Origin: Palsa-1150 sp036490515
GTDB taxonomy: Bacteria > Myxococcota_A > Polyangia > Polyangiales > Polyangiaceae
Reading direction: 5' to 3'
Length of the DNA stretch: 64,000 nt
Assembly: GCA_036490515.1 (NCBI GenBank)
Contig: DASXDU010000037.1
Location: forward strand, 1-64,000
The position numbers and the translations under genes are program-made. This document shows positions 27,565 through 34,947 of this stretch, piece by piece. Below the pieces are notes generated by a model that did not search any database, had not been told where the DNA came from, and saw nothing but the letters and a program-made list of their open reading frames with translations. Positions within the stretch are counted from its first letter, which is position 1, and every line of letters begins with the position of its first letter.

Positions 27565-27760
27565 GCCACGCGGTAGAGCAAGAAGCGCGCTGGCGGCGAT
27601 CGAGGGCGGGCCGCCCGTGGCGGACGGTGAAAGCGGGGAAACGGCGCCGGTCGGGCTCCTTGCGGCAACCCGTCGCCGCTGGTCAATCTGTTCGTCGCTG
27701 GACGAGTTGACCGGCTGCCGGGCGATTCGACCAGGCGGCCCCCGGGCGTAGGATGGGCCG

Positions 27761-28453
27761 GTGACGCGCGCCGCGAAGCTCGAGGTCGGTCAGGTTGCGT
27801 TCCTCGAGGTCACCGACAACACGCAGGTCGGGACGTTCGTCGACTGGGGGCTCGACAAGGAGCTCCTCGTCCCCTTCGCCGAGCAGACGACCGACATGCG
27901 CATCGGCGAGCGCTATGCGATCGGCCTCTACACGGACAACAGCGGGCGCCCCGCGGGGACGATGCGCGTCGCCGAGATGCTCCGGTCCGGCGCCGACGCG
28001 AGCGTCGAGTGGAAGCTCGACGAGTGGGTGGAGGGCGAGGCCTGGCGCAACGATCCCGACATCGGCCTCTTCGTCATCGTCGAGAAGGAGTTCGTCGGCC
28101 TCGTCCCGTGCGCCGAGCCCCACGGGCTCTCCCGCGGGCAGGCGGCGCGCTTCCGGGTGTCGAACGTCCTCCCCGACGGCAGGATCGAGCTCTCCCTCCG
28201 GGGCCACGCGCACGAGGAGCTCGAGCGCGACGGGCAGCGCATCGTCGAGGTCCTCTCGCGCGAAGGAGCGCCGCGGCTCGGGGACCGATCGAGCCCGGAG
28301 GAGATCCGCAGTGCCCTCGGCCTCAGCAAGAAGGCGTTCAAGCGCGCGGCGGGTCGACTTCTCAAGGAGGGAGCCGCGTCGCTCGACGAGGAAGGGTTCC
28401 TGCGGGTGGGCGGGGAGGCGGCGTCGCTAGGGCGGCGGAGCCGTCGCGCCTGA
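27761..28453 (+). CDS. CvfB/YitL-like S1 RNA-binding protein
   Basis: 230 residues from GTG. It has tandem S1-type OB folds: LEVGQVAFLEVTDNTQVGTFVDWGLDKELLVPFAEQ (~7-42), a second ~65-125 and a third (FVIVEKEFVGLVPCAEPHGLSRGQ). A C-terminal winged-helix follows (SPEEIRSALGLSKKAFKRAAGRLLKEGAASLDEEGFLRVG). This order is that of Staphylococcus CvfB, an RNA-binding regulator of virulence gene expression. A cytoplasmic RNA-binding role is expected. Its last 27 bp overlap the convergent peroxiredoxin gene. Upstream, CTGGTCAA (27679) and TTGACCGG (27707) form a spaced inverted repeat that might be an operator. Confidence 0.88.
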   Translation: MTRAAKLEVGQVAFLEVTDNTQVGTFVDWGLDKELLVPFAEQTTDMRIGERYAIGLYTDNSGRPAGTMRVAEMLRSGADASVEWKLDEWVEGEAWRNDPDIGLFVIVEKEFVGLVPCAEPHGLSRGQAARFRVSNVLPDGRIELSLRGHAHEELERDGQRIVEVLSREGAPRLGDRSSPEEIRSALGLSKKAFKRAAGRLLKEGAASLDEEGFLRVGGEAASLGRRSRRA

Positions 28454-29041
28454 TCCCCGCGCGGCCGAGGCGGCGCGGCGCGCCTGATCGAGGACCTCGC
28501 TCGCGGACGGGCGGTCGGTCATGTCCTCGCCCACCTTGCTCCAGGCGATGGAGCGGTCGCGCCGCACGACGAAGACCGACGGCACCGCGATGTCCCTCCC
28601 CTTCATCGCCACGCCGTACGCCGACGCCACGCGAAGGTCGGCGTCGGCGAGCAAGGGGAAGTGGAGCCCGAGGTCGGACGCGAGCTTCGCCGAGTCGGCG
28701 GCAGGGTCGACGCTGATGGCGACGAGCGGCACGTTCAGCGCCTCGAGCTGCGGCCGGATGCTCTCCAGCTCACCGAGCTGGCGGCGGCAGAAGGGTCACC
28801 AGTAGCCGCGGTAGAAGACGAGCACCGCGGGCCCCTGCGCGGTGAGCGCGGCCAGCGTCGTCGTCTTGCCCGTCGCGTCGGGCAGCGCGAAGTCCGCCGC
28901 GGTGCCGCCCTTCACCTGGCCTGGCCCGCGCGTCGCGATCGCGCGGTGGACGAGGACGTACCCGAGCACCGCGAGGACCGTGACGAGGCCGACGAAGCCG
29001 ATGCCGGTGCGGCGAAGGCGCTTCCGGGTGCGCGGCGTCAT
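28427..29041 (-). CDS. Membrane-anchored peroxiredoxin with in-frame UGA (predicted selenocysteine)
   Basis: 204 residues when TGA at codon 82 is read as selenocysteine. A single span lies at ~13-33 (GIGFVGLVTVLAVLGYVLV). Then comes an AhpC/TSA thioredoxin fold: ADFALPDATGKTTTLAAL, AVLVFYRGYW-U-PFCRRQLGEL, LVAISVDPAADSAKLASDLGLHFPLLAD, YGVAMKGRDIAVPSVFVV. The UGA replaces exactly the peroxidatic Cys of the family W-C-P-F-C motif, and the partner Cys85 is kept. Reading frame, homology and codon bias continue unchanged on both sides. A perfect 7-bp hairpin with a GGU loop follows 14 nt after the UGA. It would reduce peroxides at the outer face of the inner membrane. If Sec is not inserted, the product is a dead 81-residue fragment. 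Confidence 0.85.
28765..28781 (-). promoter_or_regulatory. Predicted bacterial SECIS hairpin
   Basis: On the coding strand, CCAGCTC-GGT-GAGCTGG: a perfect 7-bp stem with a GGU apical loop, starting 14 nt after the UGA at 28798-28796. Bacterial SECIS elements are short stem-loops just inside the coding region after UGA, with G at the start of the loop for SelB recognition. Geometry and loop fit well. Confidence 0.75.
28796..28798 (-). other. Predicted selenocysteine codon (UGA)
   Basis: An in-frame TGA at codon 82 of the peroxiredoxin gene, at the position of the peroxidatic Cys (motif W-U-P-F-C). TGA is the only stop that can be recoded as Sec, and a one-base change from TGC or TGT gives it. 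Confidence 0.75.
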
Positions 29042-29137
29042 CGCAAGCCAGCGTAGCCGCGACCCGCGTCAGTGTCTCGTCCCGTAGGGCCATTTGCTTC
29101 GCATCGAGTGCACGAATGAACGAGCCATGCTTGGAGC

Positions 29138-29794
29138 ATGAGCGGGCCGAGCTCCGTCGAGATTCGAGAACGCCTTGGCCAGAGCTACGCCCTGGACCGC
29201 CTCTGGAGGGAGACGATGGGACTGCCGCCGGGCGATACGAAGGAGCAGCCGCTTCGAGCGGTCATCTCCGTTCTCGAGGCCTCTGGAACGGCGTATGCCG
29301 TCATCGGTGGGATCGCGGTCCAGTTGCGCTCGCGGGAGCCGCAGACGACGCTCGATGTGGACGTCGCAGTTCGGCGCTTCGCCGATATTCCGCGGGATGC
29401 ACTCATCCAGGCGGGCTTCGTTCACGAGGGACGCCATCCGCACCGCGACAATTGGCGCGCGCCGGGTTCGGGTCCCCGCACGCAGCGCACCGCCATCCAG
29501 TTCTCCGCCGAGGACGTCGGGATCGAGGCCGCGATCGCGCAAGCCCGCTCCGTGGACGTCGGCGGGTTCACGCTGCGTGTTGCAACGCCGGCGGACCTGA
29601 TCGTCCTGAAGCTCGCGGCCGCCGAAGAACCAACGCGGCGGGCCAGCAAGAGGCGCCAGGATCTCCTCGATGTGATCACGCTCGCAGAGGAGTACGCGGA
29701 GGCAGCCGGCGTCTCTGCCGATCTGCGAAGTCGCGTCGAGCGGCTCTCTGCCCAGCTCCTCACGCTCGGCCGAGAGCGCGCCCCCGAGCGGTAG
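29138..29794 (+). CDS. Nucleotidyltransferase-fold (AbiEii/AbiGii-like) protein
   Basis: 218 residues from ATG 29138. The minimal nucleotidyltransferase signature is present: AYAVIGGIAVQLRSREPQTTLDVDVAV (GG, then the D-x-D pair), a later carboxylate region (TAIQFSAEDVGIEAAI) and the helix TPADLIVLKLAAAEEPTRRASKRRQDLLDVITL, which matches the K-R-DxxD end of AbiEii-type toxins and related DUFs. Such proteins act as toxins of type IV systems or as house-cleaning transferases. No antitoxin gene is adjacent, so a solitary relative is more likely. The only GGAG is two bases before ATG, so translation may be weak. Confidence 0.7.
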   Translation: MSGPSSVEIRERLGQSYALDRLWRETMGLPPGDTKEQPLRAVISVLEASGTAYAVIGGIAVQLRSREPQTTLDVDVAVRRFADIPRDALIQAGFVHEGRHPHRDNWRAPGSGPRTQRTAIQFSAEDVGIEAAIAQARSVDVGGFTLRVATPADLIVLKLAAAEEPTRRASKRRQDLLDVITLAEEYAEAAGVSADLRSRVERLSAQLLTLGRERAPER

Positions 29795-30080
29795 TCAATC
29801 TGCGGGGCGCGGCGGCCTTGGCGACGCCCGGCGACGCTCCCGCGCCGCGCGACGTCCGCCACATCGGCACGACGGGCGCATTCGGCCGCGCATCCGTGTC
29901 GCGGCTGGCGCCCCGCCTACCTCCCTCGTCGACCCACGGAGACGGTGAACGACCGCGGGGGCTTTGAGGTCACCCGTTCCAAGGGCTCCGTGCCTGGGGG
30001 CTCATTTCGCGAACGCGCCAAACGTTTTCATCTGGGCGCCACGGAGGGAATGTCGCTCGGGCCGTCGGGTATCACCCGGC

Positions 30081-31250
30081 ATGCGAATGCACCGCGTCGC
30101 GTCGCTGCTGTTCGGGATGGTCCTGGGCGGCTCCGCCGGCTGCTCCTCAGGCTCCACGCACGCGGGCGGTTCCTCCGACGGAGGGCCGCCGGGCACGGCC
30201 GAGGGCGGCCTGGTGGAGGCCGCGGACGCCGCTGCGTACCCGGATGGCCCCATCGCGCTGGAGGGCGGCAGCGATCCGGACGACGCATCGGTCCCCCTCG
30301 AGGCATCCGGGGCGGACGCGGCTCCGCCGCCGGCCGACTCCGGCAAGGCGGACACGGGGCACGCCGCGCACGAGGCGGGTCCGACCGGTTGGCCCCTGAC
30401 GTGGAAGGAGGAGTACGTCGGCACGATGGCCAGCCTCTACGCGGTCTCGGGGTCGAGCGTGACGGACGTGCGGGTGGTCGGCCAGGAGGGCACCTCCGCG
30501 AGCTCCGACGGCAGCGGGACGTGGGGTGTCGCGAGCCCCACGGTGATCCAGACGGCCGGGGACCTCCACGCCATCTGGAGCGGCTCCGCCTCGGCGACCT
30601 TCGTCGTCGGGGTGCCGGGCGCGATCTACCGCGTGACCACGCCGCCGCCGTGGTCGTCGGAAGCCTTCGGCGGGCAGGACCTGCTGGGCGTGTGGGGCAG
30701 CGGCCCCTCCGATGTGTACGCGGTCGGTGTGTTGGGAACGATCATGCACCGGGTGGCCAGCGGCGACTGGTACGCCCAGCAGAGCGGCGTGAGCACGACT
30801 CTCCTTGGCGCGTGGGGAAGCGGGGCGGGCGACGTGTACGTGGTCGGCGAGGGCGGCACCATCCTGCACGGGGACAGCAGCGGAGCGTGGACCCCGGACA
30901 CGAGCGCCGGCGTGTCCGTCACCCTGGAAGGCATCTGGGGTTCGGGTCCGACCGACGTCTACGCCGTGGGCGCCGGAGGGCTCATCCTCCACGGCAACCG
31001 CGGCTCGTGGAACGTGGAGGCGAGCGGCACGAGCGCGGCGCTCACCGCCGTGTGGGGGAGCAGCGCGACGGACGTCTACGTCGTGGGAAGCGCCGGGACC
31101 ATCCTGCACTCGAGCGGGAACGGGACCTGGTCGCAGGGACCAGTGCTCAACGCGCTCTACGACTACTCGAGCGTGTGGGGGAGCGGGCCCGGTGACGTCT
31201 ACATCACCGAGTTCAACGGCAACGAGAGCGAGGTCGTTCACGGGCGGTAG
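30081..31250 (+). CDS. Lipoprotein with propeller-like WGSGPxDVYxVG repeats
   Basis: 389 residues from ATG 30081; a second ATG two codons later is possible. The signal ends LGGSAGC (lipobox). An Asp/Ala/Gly/Pro-rich linker covers ~15-105. The rest is six to seven repeats of ~40 residues with core VWGSGPxDVYAVGxxGTILH. This repeat is common in Myxococcota surface proteins and probably forms a beta-propeller. Binding or adhesion outside the cell is inferred. The gap before it (29795-30080) shows nothing else. The gene is followed by a long repeat-rich non-coding zone. Confidence 0.85.
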   Translation: MRMHRVASLLFGMVLGGSAGCSSGSTHAGGSSDGGPPGTAEGGLVEAADAAAYPDGPIALEGGSDPDDASVPLEASGADAAPPPADSGKADTGHAAHEAGPTGWPLTWKEEYVGTMASLYAVSGSSVTDVRVVGQEGTSASSDGSGTWGVASPTVIQTAGDLHAIWSGSASATFVVGVPGAIYRVTTPPPWSSEAFGGQDLLGVWGSGPSDVYAVGVLGTIMHRVASGDWYAQQSGVSTTLLGAWGSGAGDVYVVGEGGTILHGDSSGAWTPDTSAGVSVTLEGIWGSGPTDVYAVGAGGLILHGNRGSWNVEASGTSAALTAVWGSSATDVYVVGSAGTILHSSGNGTWSQGPVLNALYDYSSVWGSGPGDVYITEFNGNESEVVHGR

Positions 31251-31576
31251 CCGGCGGGCCGGGCCCTCGAGCTCGAGTGCACCCTTGCGATCCAGGGTCA
31301 CGGCATCTCCCACGACGTGCGTCGGCGCGAGCTGGAAGCAGCAGGGCAGAGCGCTCCCGAGGAGGATGGCTCCGGCAGGAGCGCGCAAGCGGCGGAGGAT
31401 GCGCGGCATCGGACGCCCGTAAGCAACCCCGGTGCCCACGGTGGAGGATCCGGACGAGCGTAGGACGGGGCGCGGTGGCGCGACAGCGTCGGTGTCGCGC
31501 GGTGCCACCACAGTGCGCGCGAGGCGCAATGGACCGGTGCGTTCGAGGGGCGCCCCCATGGGCGACCAATCCAGGC

Positions 31577-32270
31577 ATCACGGCCACGCGCAGCGGGCTC
31601 CGGGCCGCGAGGAGCAGAGATCACGGCCAGCATGAGCGGATCGCGGGGCGCGATCAGCGCACCGTGTGCCTCACAGACCCGGAGATCACGCCCATGAGGA
31701 ACGGTGATCATCGGCACCAGGAACGGATCGCCGCGCGTGAGGAACGCACCGTGTGCCCCGCATCCCTGGAGATCATGGTCGTCATCCCCGGGGATCATGG
31801 CCACACGGACTGCACCGGGCGCGCAGGGGAAGCGGATCGCGGTCGCCACGAGGCACGTTCGCTGGCCACATGGTGCACGCCTGCTGGCCACACCATCCAT
31901 GTTCGCTCGCCACACGATCCGCATGTCGCGCGCCGCCAACCGTGTTCGATGGGCACGCCATGCATGTTCGGTGGCCACCAGGAGAAGGTTCGTCGAGGAC
32001 CATCCCTTCTCCTCGTGGCCATGCAAGCCACCTCGCGTGGCGCGAAACGCGGAGATCATGCCCGACGAAACCGGCTTGTCGGCCGTGAAGGTTGGATCGT
32101 GTGCCCGTCGAAACCGTGTCGACCGGCCACGCCCTCTGCATTCCCGGGCAGCGAAGTCGAGGAGTGCGGCTGCGAAACCGTGGATCGGGGGCGACGAAAC
32201 CGTCCATGCGGGGCATGCGGAACGCCTTGTCGGCGATGCGGAGCGTTCCTGCGGGGCAGCGCGCCGCCGC
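31577..32270. repeat. Degenerate ~22-bp tandem repeat array
   Basis: About 30 consecutive units of mostly 22 bp (range 19-24) with a weak consensus around GGCCACACGATCCGCATG, then TTC. Clear runs lie at 31650-31790 (units opening ATCATGG or ATCACGC) and 31855-32010 (units opening GCTGGCCACA). Because 22 is not a multiple of three, open frames across it are chance. The zone 31251-31576 before it holds no recognised gene, and neither does 32271-32645 after it. Confidence 0.75.
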
Positions 32271-32378
32271 GACGGAGAACGACGACGAGGCTTTCAGCCA
32301 TACGAAGGGGAGCCGCACCACCAGGTGTAGGGGAACTCGCCCGGCACGCCTTCGCAGGTGCACTCGACTTCTCCGAGA

Positions 32379-32432
32379 TGCGAGAAGGAGGAGCAGGGGG
32401 GTGACCCCCGCAAGGCGGGCTGCCACGTAGCG
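32379..32432. repeat. Short dispersed repeat, copy 1
   Basis: GCGAGAAGGAGGAGCAGGG... CAAGGCGGGCTGCCACGT recurs with small changes at 34834-34893 behind the toxin gene. On the minus strand both read as an AARLAG...PLLLLLA-like peptide, so this may be a remnant of a common gene end or mobile element. Confidence 0.6.
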
Positions 32433-32645
32433 CCATCGCGGGCTCGCTCACCTCGTCGACGATTCGTAGCCGCCCCCCGCAGCACGGATATCGCGAGGCA
32501 CCACGCCGTGGCCGTTGCGCGACCACGCAGGCGTCCAGGACGAGGGCGTAGCCCTGGACCAAGTGCTTCGCGGTTCGGGCGCAGGATGGAGCCCTCGGGG
32601 GCAGGCATCGCGCCCTTCGAGGAGCCCCTCGCGCGGTTCGTGGCG

Positions 32646-32834
32646 GTCATCACGTGGTGGGACGCGGCCATCCCACGGGGTGTCGCGCTCCTTCGAGGGT
32701 ATGCCGCGGTCGTCCCACGGTAGGACGCCGCAATCCTGCGGTATGGCGCGGCCACACGATGGCTTGCCGCGTTCATCCCACGGTTTGCCGTGGTCATCGG
32801 GTGGCATGCCGCGTTCATCCCGTCGTTTGCCGCG
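32646..32834. repeat. 21-bp tandem repeat array, left half (forward units)
   Basis: Nine contiguous units of exactly 21 bp, core CATCCCACGGTTTGCCGCG with two variable bases in front. No insertions or deletions occur between units, although base identity is only moderate. The mirror-image array follows at 32873. Confidence 0.9.
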
Positions 32835-32872
32835 CGCCTACCATCGCAAGAGCGCGCGAGACCACGGGAGGG

Positions 32873-33061
32873 CTCCGGCACACCATGGGATGACGGCGGC
32901 AGAGGGCAGGATGAGTGCCGCAGACCGTGGGATGGCCGGGGGAACCCGCGGGATGAGCGCGGCCAACCATGGGAGGACCGCGTCAACCCGTGGGAGGAGC
33001 GCGGGGTACCACGGGATGACCGCGGGTGAGCCTGGGTACGCGACCGGGACCCTCGCCATGA
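32873..33061. repeat. 21-bp tandem repeat array, right half (inverted units)
   Basis: Nine units of exactly 21 bp in the opposite orientation to the array at 32646-32834 (core CGCGGCAAACCGTGGGATG). The two arrays face each other across a 38-bp centre. They have equal length (189 bp each), so together they form a large degenerate palindrome. Confidence 0.9.
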
Positions 33062-33216
33062 ACGCGGCCGCGGCGGGCACACTTCCGGACGGTTGGAAGA
33101 AGCTTCGAAAATAGTCGAGGGCGTTTCGCCGACTCGAGCGACCAACCAAGTAGGAGGACGGCGAGAAGCATCCCCCGGGAATGGATCCCGGTTCGCTGCC
33201 CCGGAAAGGAGGTGAA

Positions 33217-33774
33217 ATGGCAATGGCGAAAAAGGGAAGTACGAGAGACGACGTCGCGACCCTCGCGGGGCAATTGATCGCGGGGATCCCGAAGCTGCCC
33301 GGGAGCGTGACCACCATCACGCTCGACGGCAGCACGTTCACGCCCACGCAGCTTGCGAGCGAGCTTCAAACGCTCGTGACGCTGCGCCAGGACGTGAGCG
33401 CTGCTCGAGCGGCGACCGCTGCAAAGGTCGCTGCCGAGACGGCCCAGATGGCTGCACCGCGCGCTCTACTGAGAGCGTTCGTGCAGTTTCTCCGGGTGGC
33501 CTTCGGCAATCAGCCGGATGTCCTCGCCCTCTTCGGACTGCAACCGAGGAAGGCGATGACTCCGCTGACGGTCGAGCAGAAGGCCGCGGCGGCCGCGAAG
33601 CGCGAGGCAACTCGCGCCGCGCGGGGCACGAAGGGACCGAAGGCGCTTGCGAAGGTGAAGGGCACCGTGACGGGTGTCACCATCACCCCGCTCGCTCCGG
33701 CGGCGCCCAGCGTGCCGGTGGCCGAGACTCCGAGCCAGACCCCGGCACCGTCGACCAAGACGGGCGCGGTCTAG
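33217..33774 (+). CDS. Conserved myxobacterial hypothetical protein (MAKKGSTRDD type)
   Basis: 185 residues. The start at 33217 sits behind a near-perfect AAAGGAGGTGA; a second ATG six bases on is equally possible. N-terminal half is helical: STRDDVATLAGQLIAGIPKLPGSVTTITLDGSTFTPTQLASELQTLVTLRQDVSAARAATAAKVAAE. A middle helical part (LLRAFVQFLRVAFGNQPDVLALFGLQPRK) is followed by an Ala/Lys-rich and then Pro/Thr-rich tail. There is no signal peptide. I know this pattern as a repeated hypothetical family in Myxococcota; function is unknown. It is preceded by the mirrored 21-bp arrays and stands alone. Confidence 0.8.
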   Translation: MAMAKKGSTRDDVATLAGQLIAGIPKLPGSVTTITLDGSTFTPTQLASELQTLVTLRQDVSAARAATAAKVAAETAQMAAPRALLRAFVQFLRVAFGNQPDVLALFGLQPRKAMTPLTVEQKAAAAAKREATRAARGTKGPKALAKVKGTVTGVTITPLAPAAPSVPVAETPSQTPAPSTKTGAV

Positions 33775-34083
33775 CGAAGGGTCCCGGTACCCCGCAAACC
33801 GACTGAACGTGGCCGCGTGAGCCGAAGATCACGCGCGCCACACACACGTTCAGCGGTGTGACGAAAACCAGGGAAAGGGGAGCGCCTTCCGCCAAGGGGA
33901 GGCGCTCCCTCGTCCCGCTTCGAAGTGACACCCGTTTCGGCGCATCGGGACGGCGTGACCGCGAAGCGCGAGCTTCTCTCCTGCCGCCGCCCTCCCCGTC
34001 GCCGACCGTGGCCCCGTACGACGAGTGCGTGCTGCTGCAAACGTGGCTCACCCTGTACTCGGCAGCGGATGGGGAGCCTTGGT

Positions 34084-34120
34084 GCCACGAGAATCACGTG
34101 CTACACGTGATTCTCGTGGC
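34084..34120. promoter_or_regulatory. Perfect 17-bp inverted repeat at the antitoxin start
   Basis: Arms GCCACGAGAATCACGTG and its exact complement around a CTA loop. The right arm covers the likely GTG start (34116) of the antitoxin gene. This may be the autoregulatory operator of the toxin-antitoxin pair, or an RNA hairpin that hides the start. The rest of the 341-bp gap 33775-34115 shows no gene. Confidence 0.75.
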
Positions 34121-34370
34121 CAAGGACTCCGCTGCCCTCAGGCAGAACATCACGGTCCAGCTCGATGTGGACACCATCCGCAAGGCGAAGGTGCTCGCGG
34201 CAGAGCGCGGCACGTCCGTCAGCCAGTTGCTGGCGAGCACGATTGCCGCGATGGTCCGCGAAGAGGACAGGTATCAAGCCGCTCGCAGCCGTGCCATGGA
34301 TCTGCTGAAGCGAGGCCTTCACCTCGGAGGGAGCCTCCGGACGAGGCGTGACGAGTTGCATGAGCGATAG
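34116..34370 (+). CDS. Antitoxin, ribbon-helix-helix-like (DUF6364/VapB type)
   Basis: 84 residues from GTG 34116, the only usable start near the conserved beginning ITVQLDVDTIRKAKVLAAERGTSVSQLLASTIAAMVRE. This is a MetJ/Arc-like ribbon-helix-helix: a beta strand then two helices. The C-terminal tail (RAMDLLKRGLHLGGSLRTRRDELHER) ends with the R-D-E-L-H-x-R motif typical of antitoxins paired with PIN toxins. The gene overlaps the toxin by 11 bp. It would bind the palindrome at its own 5' end and neutralise the toxin. No ribosome site is evident, perhaps because translation is controlled by the hairpin. Confidence 0.8.
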   Translation: MAKDSAALRQNITVQLDVDTIRKAKVLAAERGTSVSQLLASTIAAMVREEDRYQAARSRAMDLLKRGLHLGGSLRTRRDELHER

Positions 34371-34779
34371 GGTGTTCGTCGACACCAACGTGCTCGTGTA
34401 CGCGCATGACGTCGATGCGGGAAGCAAGCACGCAATCGCCGTGAGCCTGGTCTCGGACCTGTGGAGCTCGCGCGCGGGTGCGCTCAGCTTGCAGGTGCTG
34501 CAAGAGCTCTACGTCAACATCACCCGGAAGATCCGGACGCCGGTGGCGAAGAAGACTGCGCGCGAGATCGTCGAGACGTACGGCGCCTGGCACGTCCAGG
34601 AGGTCGGTCCCGAAGACGTCGTGAGAGCATCCCTGCTCGAGGAGCGGCAGAAGCTGTCCTTCTGGGACGCGCTGATCCTCGTCGCGGCGAAGAAGGCCGA
34701 CGCCGTCAAGCTCCTGTCCGAGGACATGAGCCATGGCCAGCGGGTGGACGGCGTGCTCCTGGAGAATCCGTTCGTCTGA
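34360..34779 (+). CDS. PIN-domain toxin (VapC-like ribonuclease)
   Basis: 139 residues from ATG 34360. PIN signatures: FVDTNVLVYAHD (first acidic residue), the middle Glu in LQVLQELYVNITRK, and the third acidic cluster LSFWDALILVAAKKADAVKLLSEDMSHGQ. These make the Mg-dependent site that cuts tRNA or rRNA in VapC toxins. It overlaps the antitoxin gene by 11 bp, the normal TA layout. Function in stress or element stabilisation is inferred. Confidence 0.9.
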   Translation: MSDRVFVDTNVLVYAHDVDAGSKHAIAVSLVSDLWSSRAGALSLQVLQELYVNITRKIRTPVAKKTAREIVETYGAWHVQEVGPEDVVRASLLEERQKLSFWDALILVAAKKADAVKLLSEDMSHGQRVDGVLLENPFV

Positions 34780-34833
34780 CAGCTAGCGCGGCTTCACGAA
34801 CTTCAGCGATCATCCGATCGCTCTCGCCGATCG

Positions 34834-34893
34834 CGGCGAGAAGGAGGAGCAAGGGTGGCGACCGAGGGGGTGTTCCGGCAAGGCGGGCCGCCA
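34834..34893. repeat. Short dispersed repeat, copy 2
   Basis: Shares GCGAGAAGGAGGAGCAAGGG and CAAGGCGGGCCGCCAC with 32379-32432. It lies in the 168-bp gap between the toxin and the convergent Cys-rich lipoprotein gene. Confidence 0.6.
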
Positions 34894-34947
34894 CATCGAT
34901 CATCTTGGGCGCTTGCAGTGAGGGTGGAAGCGCCGTCCAAGTCGAGC

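Noticed and set aside
28427..28732. A separate short peroxiredoxin gene starting at ATG 28732
   Set aside because: It would lack the catalytic residue and half the fold; the frame is continuous with the upstream ORF apart from the TGA, so one gene with recoding fits better.
29138..29794. Complete AbiE toxin-antitoxin system
   Set aside because: No AbiEi-type antitoxin gene precedes the nucleotidyltransferase-like gene; the VapBC-type pair lies 4.3 kb away.
31277..33114. Long open reading frames across 31.3-33.1 kb on both strands
   Set aside because: They run through 21-22-bp repeats, lack ribosome sites and give Arg/Ser/His-rich peptides in several frames at once; open frames are expected by chance at this GC content.
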